A stretch of 64,000 nt of DNA from the NCBI RefSeq assembly GCF_047470865.1, contig NZ_JAZDRH010000002.1:62001-126000 (forward strand). Direction: 5' to 3'. Position numbers and translations under genes: made by a program. This document shows, one piece after another, positions 9,734 through 19,427 of the stretch. Below the pieces are notes generated by a model. The model saw nothing but the letters and a program-made list of their open reading frames with translations. It was not told where the DNA came from and did not search any database. Source of the DNA: JAZDRH01 sp047470865. Its GTDB lineage: Bacteria > Pseudomonadota > Gammaproteobacteria > Pseudomonadales > Pseudomonadaceae. Every line of letters begins with the position of its first letter. Position 1 is the stretch's first letter.

Positions 9734-10375
9734 ATGCGCTTATTTTCAGCTCTACTGCTATTTATTTTACCGACTTTAGCTTCAGCTGCTTCGCAAAGTG
9801 AAGTTGATCTTGCTTTATCTCGCTTTCAAGCTGTTATGCAAAACCCAACGCAAAAAGCTGCAGCCTCGGAGGCTGGAGCTCAGCGTATTGCCTTCTGCCA
9901 GCACTGTCACGGTAAAGATGGCAACTCATTACGCGACTATATTCCCAATATAGCTGAACAAAACCCCGTTTATTTATTTACCGCATTTGAAAAGTTCGGC
10001 ACAGGTGAGCGCAGCGACTTTGTGATGTCAAAGTTAGCTAAAGAGTTATCACTTGATGATCGCATTAATATTGCGGTGTATTACAGTACTCAACAAGTAC
10101 GCACCCTAGGCTATCAAGGGGCCGATATGGCGCAAGTTGAGGTTGGAAAAACAGTTTACCAAACGACCTGTTACGCCTGCCATGGAAATGATGCTAAAGG
10201 GCAAGATGACCGCCCTCGCTTAGCTGGACAACCGGCTGAGTACATGCGTCGCACCTTACAGTTATTTAAAGACGATGATCCAAGCCGTGCAGGCTCTTTA
10301 ATGGGGCCTATTGCTAAAACCTTAAGCACCGAAAAAATCGAAGCCGTTGCTGCTTATTTACAAGGCTTAAAATAA
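9734..10375 (+). CDS. Cytochrome c4 (di-heme c-type cytochrome)
   Basis: Periplasmic electron carrier, 213 residues, with a signal peptide ending ...LASA. There are two CXXCH heme-attachment sites, CQHCH at 55-59 and CYACH at 146-150, one per half. Each half carries a later Met suitable as axial ligand (for example SLMGPIAKTLS). The duplicated class I cytochrome layout and length fit cytochrome c4, which usually feeds terminal oxidases. The gene is monocistronic and ends in an intrinsic terminator. Confidence 0.9.
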   Translation: MRLFSALLLFILPTLASAASQSEVDLALSRFQAVMQNPTQKAAASEAGAQRIAFCQHCHGKDGNSLRDYIPNIAEQNPVYLFTAFEKFGTGERSDFVMSKLAKELSLDDRINIAVYYSTQQVRTLGYQGADMAQVEVGKTVYQTTCYACHGNDAKGQDDRPRLAGQPAEYMRRTLQLFKDDDPSRAGSLMGPIAKTLSTEKIEAVAAYLQGLK

Positions 10376-10389
10376 GTTTTTACTGGTCA

Positions 10390-10430
10390 CCAAAAGCTCT
10401 ACCTAGGCCTAGGCAAAGCTTTTGGCTTTT
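10390..10430 (+). terminator. Terminator after cytochrome c4 gene
   Basis: CCAAAAGCT / AGCTTTTGG stem (9 bp), a loop containing the tandem CCTAGGCCTAGG, then CTTTT. It lies between convergent genes. Confidence 0.8.
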
Positions 10431-10434
10431 CATT

Positions 10435-11109
10435 TTACTTGCTATTTATTGCCACCTGCTCAGCTTGAGCAAGACGCTCTAATGTCCCCACATCAATCCA
10501 TGTGCCAGTAAATTCTTCGCCTGTGACTAGCCCTTTAGCTATGGCTTGGTTAAATAGCATAGGCAAACGAAAAGGTTTAACTGAACATCCTGCAAATAGC
10601 TTGGGATCAATGATAGCAATACCGCAATAAGTCAAGGCTGGCTTAGCTTCTTGCGGCAAGCTCACTACCCCTTGAGTTAGCACATAATCCCCTTGATTGT
10701 GTGCTGGATTTTGAGTTAACACTAAGTGTGCCAAACCACTCATAGACTTTCTTAATCCAGCACAGTCAATATCACACCAAATATCGCCATTGATCAGCAA
10801 AAAGGGCTCATCTCCTAATAGCGGCAAAGCTTTACAGATACCACCACCTGTTTCCAAAGGCGCATCATGCGGTTCTGCTGAGTAATTAATCTGTGCACCA
10901 AAGCGCGAACCATCCCCTAAATAGTCTTCAATCTGCTGCCCTAACCAGGCATGATTAATCACTATTTGATGAAAGCCAGCAGCGACTAATGCTTTAACTC
11001 GGTGCTCGATTAAAGGAATACCTGCAACTTTGACCAAGGGCTTTGGTGTATGCAAGGTTAAAGGGCGTAAGCGCTCGCCTTTGCCGGCGGCTAGAATCAT
11101 AGCTTTCAT
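10435..11109 (-). CDS. murU: N-acetylmuramate alpha-1-phosphate uridylyltransferase
   Basis: Nucleotidyltransferase of 224 residues that converts MurNAc-1-phosphate to UDP-MurNAc in the cell-wall recycling bypass known from Pseudomonas. The N-terminal MKAMILAAGKGERLRPLT is the GxGxRxxPLT nucleotide-binding signature, followed by PKPLVKVAG; LLINGDIWCD holds the metal-binding Asp. It overlaps amgK by four bases (ATGA), so the pair is translationally coupled. The amgK-murU pair divergent from lptD is the arrangement in Pseudomonas putida. A generic hexose-1-phosphate nucleotidyltransferase would look similar; the partner gene decides the call. Confidence 0.9.
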   Translation of the reverse strand: MKAMILAAGKGERLRPLTLHTPKPLVKVAGIPLIEHRVKALVAAGFHQIVINHAWLGQQIEDYLGDGSRFGAQINYSAEPHDAPLETGGGICKALPLLGDEPFLLINGDIWCDIDCAGLRKSMSGLAHLVLTQNPAHNQGDYVLTQGVVSLPQEAKPALTYCGIAIIDPKLFAGCSVKPFRLPMLFNQAIAKGLVTGEEFTGTWIDVGTLERLAQAEQVAINSK

Positions 11110-12134
11110 ACGAGTACTTTCAGGCTAACTAATAATTGTTTTAATGGTGCTAAAACTGGCTGGCGATCAATTGCAGTTTTAATATAACCCAACATACGCG
11201 GTGCATCTTTGACATATTTTGGCTTGTGATCACGATGGCAAATACGCGCAAAAATACCCACTACTTTTAAATAACGCTGCACCCCCATTAAGTCCACTTG
11301 ATACTGGAATAGTTCCCATTCTTGAGCAACAGGCACACCAGCCGCACGGGCTTTATCCCAATATAGCTTTAACCATGTTTGTACACGTGCTTCTGGCCAG
11401 CTAATAAATGCATCTTTAAATAAACAGGCAATATCATAGGTTACTGGACCATACACCGCATCCTGAAAATCTAAAATACCTGGGTTAGGCGAGCTATACA
11501 TTAGGTTACGTGGCATAAAATCACGATGTACAAAGCAACGTTCTTGATCTAATGCATTATCAATCAGCAGCTTACAGCTAAGTTGCCAATCACTCTGTTG
11601 TTGCTCAGTTAAACTTTGCTTAAGTTCTTTTTTTACATACCAATCTACAAACAACTGCAAATCACGATTTAGCAGCTTTTCATCATAGAGCGGATAGTCC
11701 ACATGCATAGTTTGTTTTTGCATAACAATCAACGCATCTATAGCTTTTGCAAAATATTCATCTGCATTTTGCTCATTGAGCGCTGTTAACCAGGTTTCCT
11801 CCCCAATAACCGTCAATGCAAGGAAACCTTGCTCAACATCTTCTGCTAGAATCTCGGGCACATGTAGCCCACAGGCTTTTAATTGCTTAGCGACCTTAAT
11901 AAAGGGTCGACAATCTTCCGTTGCAGGAGGGGCATCCATTAGAATCATGGAATACTCACCAGAGTGCCAGCGAAAATAGCGTCTAAAACTGGCATCAGAA
12001 CTGGCAGGCAAAAAAATTGACTCAGATAAATTGCTCCAACCTTGCTGAGCAGTTATGGTAGGCAATACTTTTTGTAACCAGCTTTGCAGCTGCTCCAAAC
12101 GGCTATCTGTAGTGTTTTTTGCATTATTTTGCAT
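11106..12134 (-). CDS. amgK: N-acetylmuramate/N-acetylglucosamine anomeric kinase
   Basis: Aminoglycoside-phosphotransferase-fold kinase, 342 residues, phosphorylating MurNAc/GlcNAc at C1 during peptidoglycan recycling. The catalytic loop is FVHRDFMPRNLMY (HxDxxxxN) and the metal-binding motif is GILDFQDAVYGP (an IDFQDA-type variant). ASFRRYFRW and MDAPP near the N-terminus are typical of this subgroup. GGAG sits seven bases before the ATG. It is coupled to murU. This route bypasses de novo UDP-MurNAc synthesis and in Pseudomonas gives intrinsic fosfomycin tolerance (established for the family, not tested here). Confidence 0.92.
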   Translation of the reverse strand: MQNNAKNTTDSRLEQLQSWLQKVLPTITAQQGWSNLSESIFLPASSDASFRRYFRWHSGEYSMILMDAPPATEDCRPFIKVAKQLKACGLHVPEILAEDVEQGFLALTVIGEETWLTALNEQNADEYFAKAIDALIVMQKQTMHVDYPLYDEKLLNRDLQLFVDWYVKKELKQSLTEQQQSDWQLSCKLLIDNALDQERCFVHRDFMPRNLMYSSPNPGILDFQDAVYGPVTYDIACLFKDAFISWPEARVQTWLKLYWDKARAAGVPVAQEWELFQYQVDLMGVQRYLKVVGIFARICHRDHKPKYVKDAPRMLGYIKTAIDRQPVLAPLKQLLVSLKVLV

Positions 12135-12260
12135 TATGGATCTCCAACGGTGCTAGCCGTTCTGCGGGTCATGCTTTATTATCACGTATCTTTTCCAGCC
12201 CTTCGAGAGGCGTGTGATCTTAAGTTGATCATTGGCACGCAGGAAGCACGGACTTAAAAA

Positions 12261-15017
12261 ATGGCAGCTAAAACTTATTTGTTTCAACGAAAATTTCCAC
12301 TGCTAATCGCCAGCAGTGTATTAGCAGTGCAGCCTCTGACAGCTCTATATAGTGTTGCAGAAGAACAATATGCTTGTCAGATCAGCGCATCTGGCGGCTG
12401 GGACTGTACTACATTTGCAGCGGATCCAACACTACCGGCACGCCCAACAGTAGTAGAAAAAGTCATTCCTAAACCAAGCAACCCAGTAGTTGCGACATCA
12501 GTCACAGCGGCAGTTGCAACTGAAAAACAATTTAAGTCCACGCTGGGTCGTACTGTTAACTATGCAGATATTGACTGGGTCCCGCAGGATCAACTAACAG
12601 AAGAACAGCAAGCTGAAATGGGCGCTTACTGTGGTGGTCGCTATATTGAGCCATTACGTCCTGGCATGGATGACACTACACCTATTGATGAAGTTCCGAC
12701 GTATCTTTCAGCGAAAGTGTCGCGTTATGATCAACAAAATCAAGTGGCAACCTTAGCTGGTGACGTCGTAATGCGTCAGGCCAGCCAGCAAGCCGAAGCA
12801 GATGAGGCCCACCTTTATCAGCTAGAAAATCGCGGAGAGCTGGTTGGCAATGTTAAGCTACGTGATAATGGCGCGCTAATTACTGGTAGCCGCGCTGAGA
12901 TCCAGCTAGATAACGGTGCAGCGCAAATTGAAGATGTTAACTATGTAATGCACCAGAGTGGTACGCGTGGTGAAGCACGTTATGCTAAACGCGAAGAGTC
13001 CGCAATTATTCGCTTAAAAGACGGTACTTATACACGCTGCGCACCAGGTAGTAACACTTGGTATCTACGTGGTAATAACATCAAACTTGACCCTAATACA
13101 GGTTTTGGTAGCGCTACTAACGTCACCTTACGGGTGAAAGATGTCCCGGTTTTCTACACACCTTATATTTATTTTCCAATTGATGACCGCCGTCTTTCTG
13201 GCTTTTTAGCACCAAGTTTTAGCACCAGCGGACGTCGTGGCACAACTTTAATAACGCCTTACTACTTTAACTTAGCTCCCAACTATGATGCGACCTTGTA
13301 TCCACAGTACATGAGCAAACGTGGCTTAATGCTAGAAGGTGAGTTCCGTTACCTCGGCCAAAATAGCCGCACTGAAGTAAGTGGTTCCTTCTTAAGCGAT
13401 AAAGAAGATGAGCGGAAACTACAAACGGATTACACCAAAGATCGTTGGTTAGTTAATTTACAACATGACTATGGTTACAACCAACGCCTCTTAGGTGAAA
13501 TTGATTACACCGACATTAGTGACCCTTATTTCTTTGACGACCTAAGTTCATCGCTACCTAATGTTACTAGTGCATCCTTTGTTGACCAAAAAGGTAGTCT
13601 GACGTGGCGTGGTGATAGCTATACGGCACGCTTAGGCGTACATGCTTATGAGCGCGCTAACATCACCGACTTAGCGCCTTACGATAAAATGCCACAGCTT
13701 ACATTAAATGGTAGCTTACCCTTTGAGCCGGCTGGTTTAAGATTTGCTTATAACACCGAGCTAGTACGTTTTGATCGCGACTTAACAGATAAAATCTATC
13801 GCGATAAAGACGGTAAGCCAGAAATCAACTTTGACCAAAACGTTGTAGGTATTTCACGCGCAACCGGCAACCGTTTGTACCTAGCCCCTGAAATGAGCCT
13901 ACCAATTAACTGGAGCTGGGGTTATGTAACACCAAAAATCAAGCTCACCTATACCAAGTATGATCTTGATATTGACAGCCGTGGCCGCCGTCAAATGACG
14001 GCTAACAATCAAAAATTCCGCCAAAACCAATCACGTACAGTCCCTATTTACAGTATAGATAGCGGCCTTTACTTTGACCGCAATACCACATTATTTGGCA
14101 GCAACTACCGCCAGACCTTAGAACCTCGTTTGTACTATCTCTATGTACCTTACGAAGATCAAAGTGATATTCCAGTATTTGATACAGGCGAAAGTACCTT
14201 TAACTACAACACCATGTTCCGTGACAATCGCTTCACTGGACGTGACCGCATTGGCGATGAAAACCGTATATCCCTTGGTTTAACAAATCGCTGGATTGAT
14301 GAAAAAGGTATCGAAAGGCAGCGTCTGAGCATAGGTCAAGCTTTCTATATGCGTGACCGCAAAGTACAGATGCCAGGTGTCATGTGGAAAGATAAAAAAG
14401 ATGCCACCTATAGCCAATCTCCTTATGCGTTAGAATATATGTTGCGCTTAAGTGATAACTGGCGCTTTACCTCTGACTATGTGTGGGACAAAAACACCCA
14501 TAGCCCGCGTTCAGGTAGTGCAATGTTCCACTACCAAGACAAAAATGACCTTAATAAAATCTTTAACATTGGTTACCGCTTCCGTAATGACTTTACACGT
14601 TACAACCGTGTAACTGGCGTCTGGGAAACCAGCAGTGACTACGGTTCTCCTGGCCAAGCAAACTACGTTAAAAACTTTTATAAGGTTGATCAGTCAGACG
14701 TATCTGTCATGTGGCCTATTATGCCGCGCTGGAATGCCATTGCACGCTGGCAGTATGACTACAACGGTAGCCGTACACTGGATGCCTTCGGTGGTTTTGA
14801 ATATGACAGCTGCTGCTGGAAAGTTCGCCTAGTACAACGCTACTGGGTAGATTATGACGAATACAGCCAAAACCCTAATGATAACCGTAAGGGTGACCGT
14901 GGCGTATTCTTACAAGTAATTTTAAAAGGATTAGGCACTGTATCAGGTGCTAAAGTTGACACATTCTTAGATGATGGAATTCGAGGATACCGCGAACGTG
15001 AAGACAATGCTCTCTAA
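12261..15017 (+). CDS. lptD: LPS-assembly outer membrane protein LptD
   Basis: Beta-barrel that with LptE inserts lipopolysaccharide into the outer leaflet. 918 residues, with a signal sequence (KFPLLIASSVLAVQPLTALYSVA), a jellyroll domain (about 140-290, including VATLAGDVVMRQ and GALITGSRAEIQL), and a C-terminal barrel. Cysteines near the N-terminus (ACQIS, WDCTT) and the paired DSCCW near the C-terminus are those that form the family's inter-domain disulfides. It is followed by surA, whose product chaperones LptD folding, with a 20-base overlap. It is divergent from amgK across 126 bases. Confidence 0.96.
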   Translation: MAAKTYLFQRKFPLLIASSVLAVQPLTALYSVAEEQYACQISASGGWDCTTFAADPTLPARPTVVEKVIPKPSNPVVATSVTAAVATEKQFKSTLGRTVNYADIDWVPQDQLTEEQQAEMGAYCGGRYIEPLRPGMDDTTPIDEVPTYLSAKVSRYDQQNQVATLAGDVVMRQASQQAEADEAHLYQLENRGELVGNVKLRDNGALITGSRAEIQLDNGAAQIEDVNYVMHQSGTRGEARYAKREESAIIRLKDGTYTRCAPGSNTWYLRGNNIKLDPNTGFGSATNVTLRVKDVPVFYTPYIYFPIDDRRLSGFLAPSFSTSGRRGTTLITPYYFNLAPNYDATLYPQYMSKRGLMLEGEFRYLGQNSRTEVSGSFLSDKEDERKLQTDYTKDRWLVNLQHDYGYNQRLLGEIDYTDISDPYFFDDLSSSLPNVTSASFVDQKGSLTWRGDSYTARLGVHAYERANITDLAPYDKMPQLTLNGSLPFEPAGLRFAYNTELVRFDRDLTDKIYRDKDGKPEINFDQNVVGISRATGNRLYLAPEMSLPINWSWGYVTPKIKLTYTKYDLDIDSRGRRQMTANNQKFRQNQSRTVPIYSIDSGLYFDRNTTLFGSNYRQTLEPRLYYLYVPYEDQSDIPVFDTGESTFNYNTMFRDNRFTGRDRIGDENRISLGLTNRWIDEKGIERQRLSIGQAFYMRDRKVQMPGVMWKDKKDATYSQSPYALEYMLRLSDNWRFTSDYVWDKNTHSPRSGSAMFHYQDKNDLNKIFNIGYRFRNDFTRYNRVTGVWETSSDYGSPGQANYVKNFYKVDQSDVSVMWPIMPRWNAIARWQYDYNGSRTLDAFGGFEYDSCCWKVRLVQRYWVDYDEYSQNPNDNRKGDRGVFLQVILKGLGTVSGAKVDTFLDDGIRGYREREDNAL

Positions 15018-16293
15018 TCGTCTACGCCCCTTAGTACTGGGTGTAGCACTACTCGCATCGGCGGTACAGGCGCAAGTACAACCTCTAGATAGAATTGCGG
15101 CTATTGTGGATAACGACGTTATTATGCAAAGCCAGTTTGACCAACGCTTGAAAGAAGTTCAGCGTACTATCACAAGCCGTGGCTTAGAGTTACCGCCTGA
15201 AGACACATTACGCCAACAAGTAATGGATCGCTTAATTATTGATAATTTGCAAATGCAAATGGGTGAACGTGCAGGTATTCATATTAGCGATGAAGAGCTA
15301 AATGATGCTGTACTTATGGTGGCTGAGCGTAATGGCTTAACACTTAACCAGTTTAAGCAAGCCTTAGCAGCTGACGGTTTGTCTTACGATGATGCTCGTG
15401 AGCAAATTCGTAATGAAATTGTTATTTCACGTGTGCGTCAGTACGCTGTTTCTGAACGCATCCAAGTATCAGATCAAGAAGTACAAAACTTCCTAAAATC
15501 TGATCTCGGTAAAATGCAGCTTTCTGACGAATACCGTGTGGCCAATATTCTAATTCCATTATCAGATGCACCCTCACCAGCTGAACTGCAACAAGCCGAT
15601 AAAAACGCCCGTTTAGTCTATGACCAGCTTAAAAAAGGCACTAAGTTTGAGCAACTTGCCGTTGCTTATTCGGCTAGCGAAAACGCTTTAGAAGGTGGAG
15701 ACATGGGCTGGCGTAAAGCGATGCAACTGCCACCACCCTTTGATCGCTTAGTCGGTGACCTACAAGTAGGCCAAGTCAGTGAGCCTATTCGTATTTCTGG
15801 CGGCATTGTATTTTTGAAACTCAATGATAAACGCAGCTTAGCTGAAGCTAAACGTGACGAAACTCATGCTCGTCATATTTTACTCAAGCCTAGCGCCATT
15901 CGTAGCGCTGAAGAGACTAAACGCCTAGCCGAACGTATTTACGAGCGCCTACAAAGTGGTGAAAACTTTGCTACTTTGGCTAAAAACTTCTCAGAAGACC
16001 CAGGCTCAGCATTAAATGGTGGCGATCTAAATTGGGTTGATCCACAAGCGCTTGTACCGCAATTTCGCGAAACCATGGCACGCACTAAAATTGGTGAGAT
16101 ATCAAAACCTTTTCAAAGCCAATTTGGCTGGCACGTTCTAGAAGTTTTAGATCGCCGTACTACAGATAGCAGTACAGAAGTGCGTGAGCAACAAGCACTC
16201 AATATTTTACGTAATCGTAAGTTTGAAGATGAAACTCAGGCCTGGTTGCGTCAAATTCGCGATGAAGCCTATATCGAAGTTAAGCAAAAATGA
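14998..16293 (+). CDS. surA: Periplasmic chaperone/peptidyl-prolyl isomerase SurA
   Basis: Chaperone for outer-membrane proteins. The GTG at 14998 gives 431 residues beginning with a good signal peptide (VKTMLSNRLRPLVLGVALLA..., cut after VQA) and lies 11 bases after GAGG. The farther ATG at 14971 would add nine residues ahead of the signal peptide, and the ATG at 15007 is the other option. An N-terminal SurA domain (AAIVDNDVIMQSQFDQRL) is followed by two parvulin domains (about residues 170-270 and 285-385; HARHILLK opens the second). It overlaps lptD and is coupled to pdxA by four bases. Confidence 0.94.
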   Translation: MKTMLSNRLRPLVLGVALLASAVQAQVQPLDRIAAIVDNDVIMQSQFDQRLKEVQRTITSRGLELPPEDTLRQQVMDRLIIDNLQMQMGERAGIHISDEELNDAVLMVAERNGLTLNQFKQALAADGLSYDDAREQIRNEIVISRVRQYAVSERIQVSDQEVQNFLKSDLGKMQLSDEYRVANILIPLSDAPSPAELQQADKNARLVYDQLKKGTKFEQLAVAYSASENALEGGDMGWRKAMQLPPPFDRLVGDLQVGQVSEPIRISGGIVFLKLNDKRSLAEAKRDETHARHILLKPSAIRSAEETKRLAERIYERLQSGENFATLAKNFSEDPGSALNGGDLNWVDPQALVPQFRETMARTKIGEISKPFQSQFGWHVLEVLDRRTTDSSTEVREQQALNILRNRKFEDETQAWLRQIRDEAYIEVKQK

Positions 16294-17279
16294 CATTACG
16301 CTTTGCTGTAACACCAGGCGAGCCAGCAGGTATAGGTCCAGACCTATGCCTACTGCTGGCCCAAGAGCCACAACCTTACCCGCTAATAGCTATTGCCAGC
16401 CAACAACTATTAGTAGAAAGAGCACAGCAGTTAAATCTACCCATTGATCTCATTGTCGTCGATCCGCACAAGCTTCCTAGCCAAGCGGCCCCGATCAACA
16501 GTTTATACGTTTGGGATACGCCACTCTGTGCTCCTGTAAGCCCTGGAAAAGTAGATTCTGCAAACGCCAACTATGTGCTTGAAACCTTAACCCGCGCTGG
16601 AAACGGCTGTTTAAACGGCAACTTTGCTGCCATGATCACCGCACCTGTGCATAAAGGCGTAATTAACGAAGCAGGTATTGCTTTTTCAGGGCATACCGAA
16701 TTTCTCGCTGAGTTAACTAATACCCCACAAGTGGTAATGATGCTGGCAACCCATGGCTTACGCGTAGCCTTAGTCACTACTCACCTTCCATTACGTGAGA
16801 TTGCGGATGCTATCACCCCTGATCGAATAACACGGGTTATCCGTATTTTAGACCACGACTTACGTACTAAATTTGGCATTCAGCAACCTCGCATTCTAGT
16901 TTGCGGGCTTAATCCCCATGCTGGTGAGGGTGGCCACCTAGGCCATGAGGAAATTGAAATTATTAGCCCTACGCTAGATAAACTACGCGCTGAGGGCATT
17001 CAGCTTGAAGGCCCTTTACCCGCTGACACGCTCTTTACACCCAAGTATTTAGAACATTGTGATGCTGTGCTCTCCATGTATCATGATCAAGGCCTACCTG
17101 TGCTCAAACACAAAGGCTTTGGCGCTGCAGTCAATATTACGCTAGGTATGCCCATTATTCGCACTTCGGTAGATCATGGCACCGCATTAGATTTAGCAGG
17201 TACAGGTCGAATTGACCTCGGCAGCATGCATGTTGCCCTTAATACCGCTTATCAAATGGCTGAGAGCCAGCAAAAATAA
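16290..17279 (+). CDS. pdxA: 4-hydroxythreonine-4-phosphate dehydrogenase
   Basis: Metal- and NAD-dependent enzyme of the DXP-dependent vitamin B6 pathway. 329 residues, the normal length. Visible motifs: VTPGEPAGIGPDL at the N-terminus, TAPVHKG, SGHTEFLAEL (metal-binding His), GLNPHAGEGGHLG and YHDQGLPVLK. It overlaps surA by four bases (ATGA). A terminator-like hairpin follows before rsmA. Confidence 0.96.
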   Translation: MTLRFAVTPGEPAGIGPDLCLLLAQEPQPYPLIAIASQQLLVERAQQLNLPIDLIVVDPHKLPSQAAPINSLYVWDTPLCAPVSPGKVDSANANYVLETLTRAGNGCLNGNFAAMITAPVHKGVINEAGIAFSGHTEFLAELTNTPQVVMMLATHGLRVALVTTHLPLREIADAITPDRITRVIRILDHDLRTKFGIQQPRILVCGLNPHAGEGGHLGHEEIEIISPTLDKLRAEGIQLEGPLPADTLFTPKYLEHCDAVLSMYHDQGLPVLKHKGFGAAVNITLGMPIIRTSVDHGTALDLAGTGRIDLGSMHVALNTAYQMAESQQK

Positions 17280-17280
17280 T

Positions 17281-17306
17281 ATAAGACGCCAGGAAGTTCG
17301 TCTTAT
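17281..17306 (+). terminator. Probable terminator after pdxA
   Basis: ATAAGACG / CGTCTTAT with a ten-base loop, then TTAA. The T-run is short, so some read-through into rsmA is likely. Confidence 0.6.
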
Positions 17307-17393
17307 TTAACCTAGATATTACCTTTCTTGAATTTGCCCAAAAAACTGGCTGTAAGCTGTTAAACTAGGCCTATTCATTAGTGGAGCAGCCAG

Positions 17394-18206
17394 ATGGCAG
17401 AGATTTTTCAGCACCGTGCACGTAAGCGCTTTGGACAAAACTTTTTACATGATGCAGGCGTTATTGACCGCATTCTGCGCGCTATTAGCCCTAAATCAGG
17501 GCAACGCCTACTTGAAATCGGGCCTGGACAAGGGGCACTTACCGAAGGCTTAGTGAACAGTGATGCGCAACTGGATGTTATCGAACTAGATAACGACCTT
17601 ATTCCATTATTGAAACTACGCTTTGGCTTAAAAACCAACTTTAATCTGCACCATGGCGATGCCATGAAATTTGATTTCACTGAGCTAAATGCGCAGTCTC
17701 ATGAGCTACGTGTTGTAGGGAACCTGCCCTACAACATCTCAACACCCTTAATTTTTCATTTATTAAGTAATGCTCATCTAATTAAAGATATGCATTTTAT
17801 GCTGCAAAAAGAGGTTGTTGAACGCTTAGCTGCTCAGCCGGGCACTAATGATTGGGGCAGGCTTTCTATTATGGTGCAGTATCATTGCCGTGTGGAGCAT
17901 CTATTCAATGTAGGCCCTGGTGCTTTTAATCCACCACCTAAAGTGGACTCTGCAATTGTTCGCCTGATTCCACATGAACACTTGCCACACCCAGCAAAAG
18001 ACCATAAGTTACTAGAAGTTGTTGTCCGCGAAGCCTTTAATCAGCGCCGCAAAACACTACGCAACACCTTAAAGAAACTATTGCCTGTGGAAGCTATTAT
18101 AGCAGCTGATGTTGATCCTAGTCTGCGCCCCGAGCAGCTTGATTTGGCAGCCTTTGTCCGCCTTGCTGATCAACTCGCTATGCGTCCATCTGTCACCGCC
18201 GAGTAA
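17394..18206 (+). CDS. rsmA: 16S rRNA (adenine1518/1519-N6)-dimethyltransferase
   Basis: SAM-dependent dimethylase of two adjacent adenines in the 3' terminal helix of 16S rRNA (KsgA). 270 residues. RFGQNFLHD is the N-terminal signature, LEIGPGQGALTEGL the SAM-binding motif I, and NLPYNIST the catalytic motif IV. GGAGCAG precedes the ATG. It is followed by apaG-apaH, the conserved order. Confidence 0.97.
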   Translation: MAEIFQHRARKRFGQNFLHDAGVIDRILRAISPKSGQRLLEIGPGQGALTEGLVNSDAQLDVIELDNDLIPLLKLRFGLKTNFNLHHGDAMKFDFTELNAQSHELRVVGNLPYNISTPLIFHLLSNAHLIKDMHFMLQKEVVERLAAQPGTNDWGRLSIMVQYHCRVEHLFNVGPGAFNPPPKVDSAIVRLIPHEHLPHPAKDHKLLEVVVREAFNQRRKTLRNTLKKLLPVEAIIAADVDPSLRPEQLDLAAFVRLADQLAMRPSVTAE

Positions 18207-18210
18207 TACT

Positions 18211-18591
18211 ATGTCAGATCCGCGTTATCAAATTGATGTACAGGTAAAAACACGTTTTTTACCTGACCATTCTGAACCACAAGAGCAACGCTTTGTGTTT
18301 GCTTATGATATCACCATCGTAAACAATGGCAGCATCAGCGCCCAACTATTAAGCCGCCATTGGTTAATTACCAATAGCAATGGGCAAACACAAGAAGTAC
18401 GTGGTGATGGTGTTGTAGGTGAGCAGCCTCATATTCAACCCAACAAAAGCTTTAGCTATAGCAGTGGCACTATATTGGCAACCGAAGTTGGCAGCATGCA
18501 AGGTAGCTTTACCATGCAAGCTGAAGATGGCTATCAATTTGACGCCCCTATTGCACCTTTTAGTCTAGCTATTCCAGGAATCATGCATTAA
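18211..18591 (+). CDS. apaG: ApaG (Co2+/Mg2+ efflux-associated, fibronectin-like fold)
   Basis: Small 126-residue protein of the ApaG/F-box-associated fold, of unclear biochemical role. The start is the ATG at 18211, four bases after the rsmA stop; longer in-frame versions run into rsmA. Family features: RFVFAYDITIVNNG, LLSRHWLITNSNG, EVRGDGVVGEQP and GSMQGSF. The stop overlaps the apaH start (TAATG). Confidence 0.95.
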   Translation: MSDPRYQIDVQVKTRFLPDHSEPQEQRFVFAYDITIVNNGSISAQLLSRHWLITNSNGQTQEVRGDGVVGEQPHIQPNKSFSYSSGTILATEVGSMQGSFTMQAEDGYQFDAPIAPFSLAIPGIMH

Positions 18592-19406
18592 TGCGTTGCT
18601 ATGCCGTTGGTGATATTCAAGGCTGCCTTGATCCGCTCATGTGCTTACTGGACAAAGTAGGCTTTGATCCACAACAAGATCAATTGTGGTGTGTTGGCGA
18701 TCTTGTCAATCGAGGCCCTAAGTCGTTACAAACCTTGCGTTTTTTATATGGAATAAAAGACAGCGTAATTAGCGTTTTGGGTAACCACGACCTGCACCTT
18801 CTAGCATGCTACTTTGATCCCAGCCGCTTAAAACGCAAAGATACGCTTATTGAAATTCTCCAGGCGCCTGATTGTGAAGTTTTAATGGAATGGCTGCTGA
18901 GCCTGCCATTAATGCACTATGATGAGCCACGTAAAATAGCTATGGTCCATGCGGGGATAGCACCGCAATGGTCAATTCAACAAGCGCTTGGCTATGCCAA
19001 GGAAGTACAGACTATTCTAAGTACGCCGGCTTTACGTCCTGTGTATTTTTCACACATGTATGGCAATCAGCCAGATACCTGGGATGAGTCCTTGCAAGGC
19101 CCAGAGCGCTGGCGGATGATTACCAATTACTTTACCCGTATGCGCTTTATTAGCCCTAATGGACAGCTAGAATTTACCAGCAAAGAAGGTTTAGATACAG
19201 CACCTGAAGGCTACTACCCATGGTTTTTCATACCCAAACGTAAGGTTCAAGAAGAACAAATTATTTTTGGTCACTGGGCGGCCCTTGAAGGCGCTTGCGT
19301 GGTACCCAATATCGTTGCCTTAGATACCGGCTGTGTATGGGGTAATGCCATGACCCTTTATAATATTGATACTCAAGAAAAACATCTCTGCGACTGCAAA
19401 CAATAA
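18591..19406 (+). CDS. apaH: Symmetrical Ap4A hydrolase
   Basis: Metallophosphatase that cleaves diadenosine tetraphosphate into two ADP, and in E. coli also removes Np4 RNA caps. 271 residues. The phosphoesterase motifs are in order: DIQGCLDPL, GDLVNRGPKS and GNHDLHLL at the N-terminus, with later metal-binding histidines at MVHAGI and FGHWA. It is coupled to apaG by a one-base TAATG overlap. Confidence 0.96.
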   Translation: MRCYAVGDIQGCLDPLMCLLDKVGFDPQQDQLWCVGDLVNRGPKSLQTLRFLYGIKDSVISVLGNHDLHLLACYFDPSRLKRKDTLIEILQAPDCEVLMEWLLSLPLMHYDEPRKIAMVHAGIAPQWSIQQALGYAKEVQTILSTPALRPVYFSHMYGNQPDTWDESLQGPERWRMITNYFTRMRFISPNGQLEFTSKEGLDTAPEGYYPWFFIPKRKVQEEQIIFGHWAALEGACVVPNIVALDTGCVWGNAMTLYNIDTQEKHLCDCKQ

Positions 19407-19427
19407 ACAACGCCGCGAGGAATAATT

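Noticed and set aside
8981..10425. Repeated CCTAGG elements after ilvE and after the cytochrome gene as a dispersed repeat family
   Set aside because: Only the hexamer is shared; the surrounding bases differ, and each is explained by its own hairpin.
12135..12260. Envelope-stress (sigma E) promoter for lptD
   Set aside because: No convincing GAACTT / TCTGA pair with correct spacing was found.
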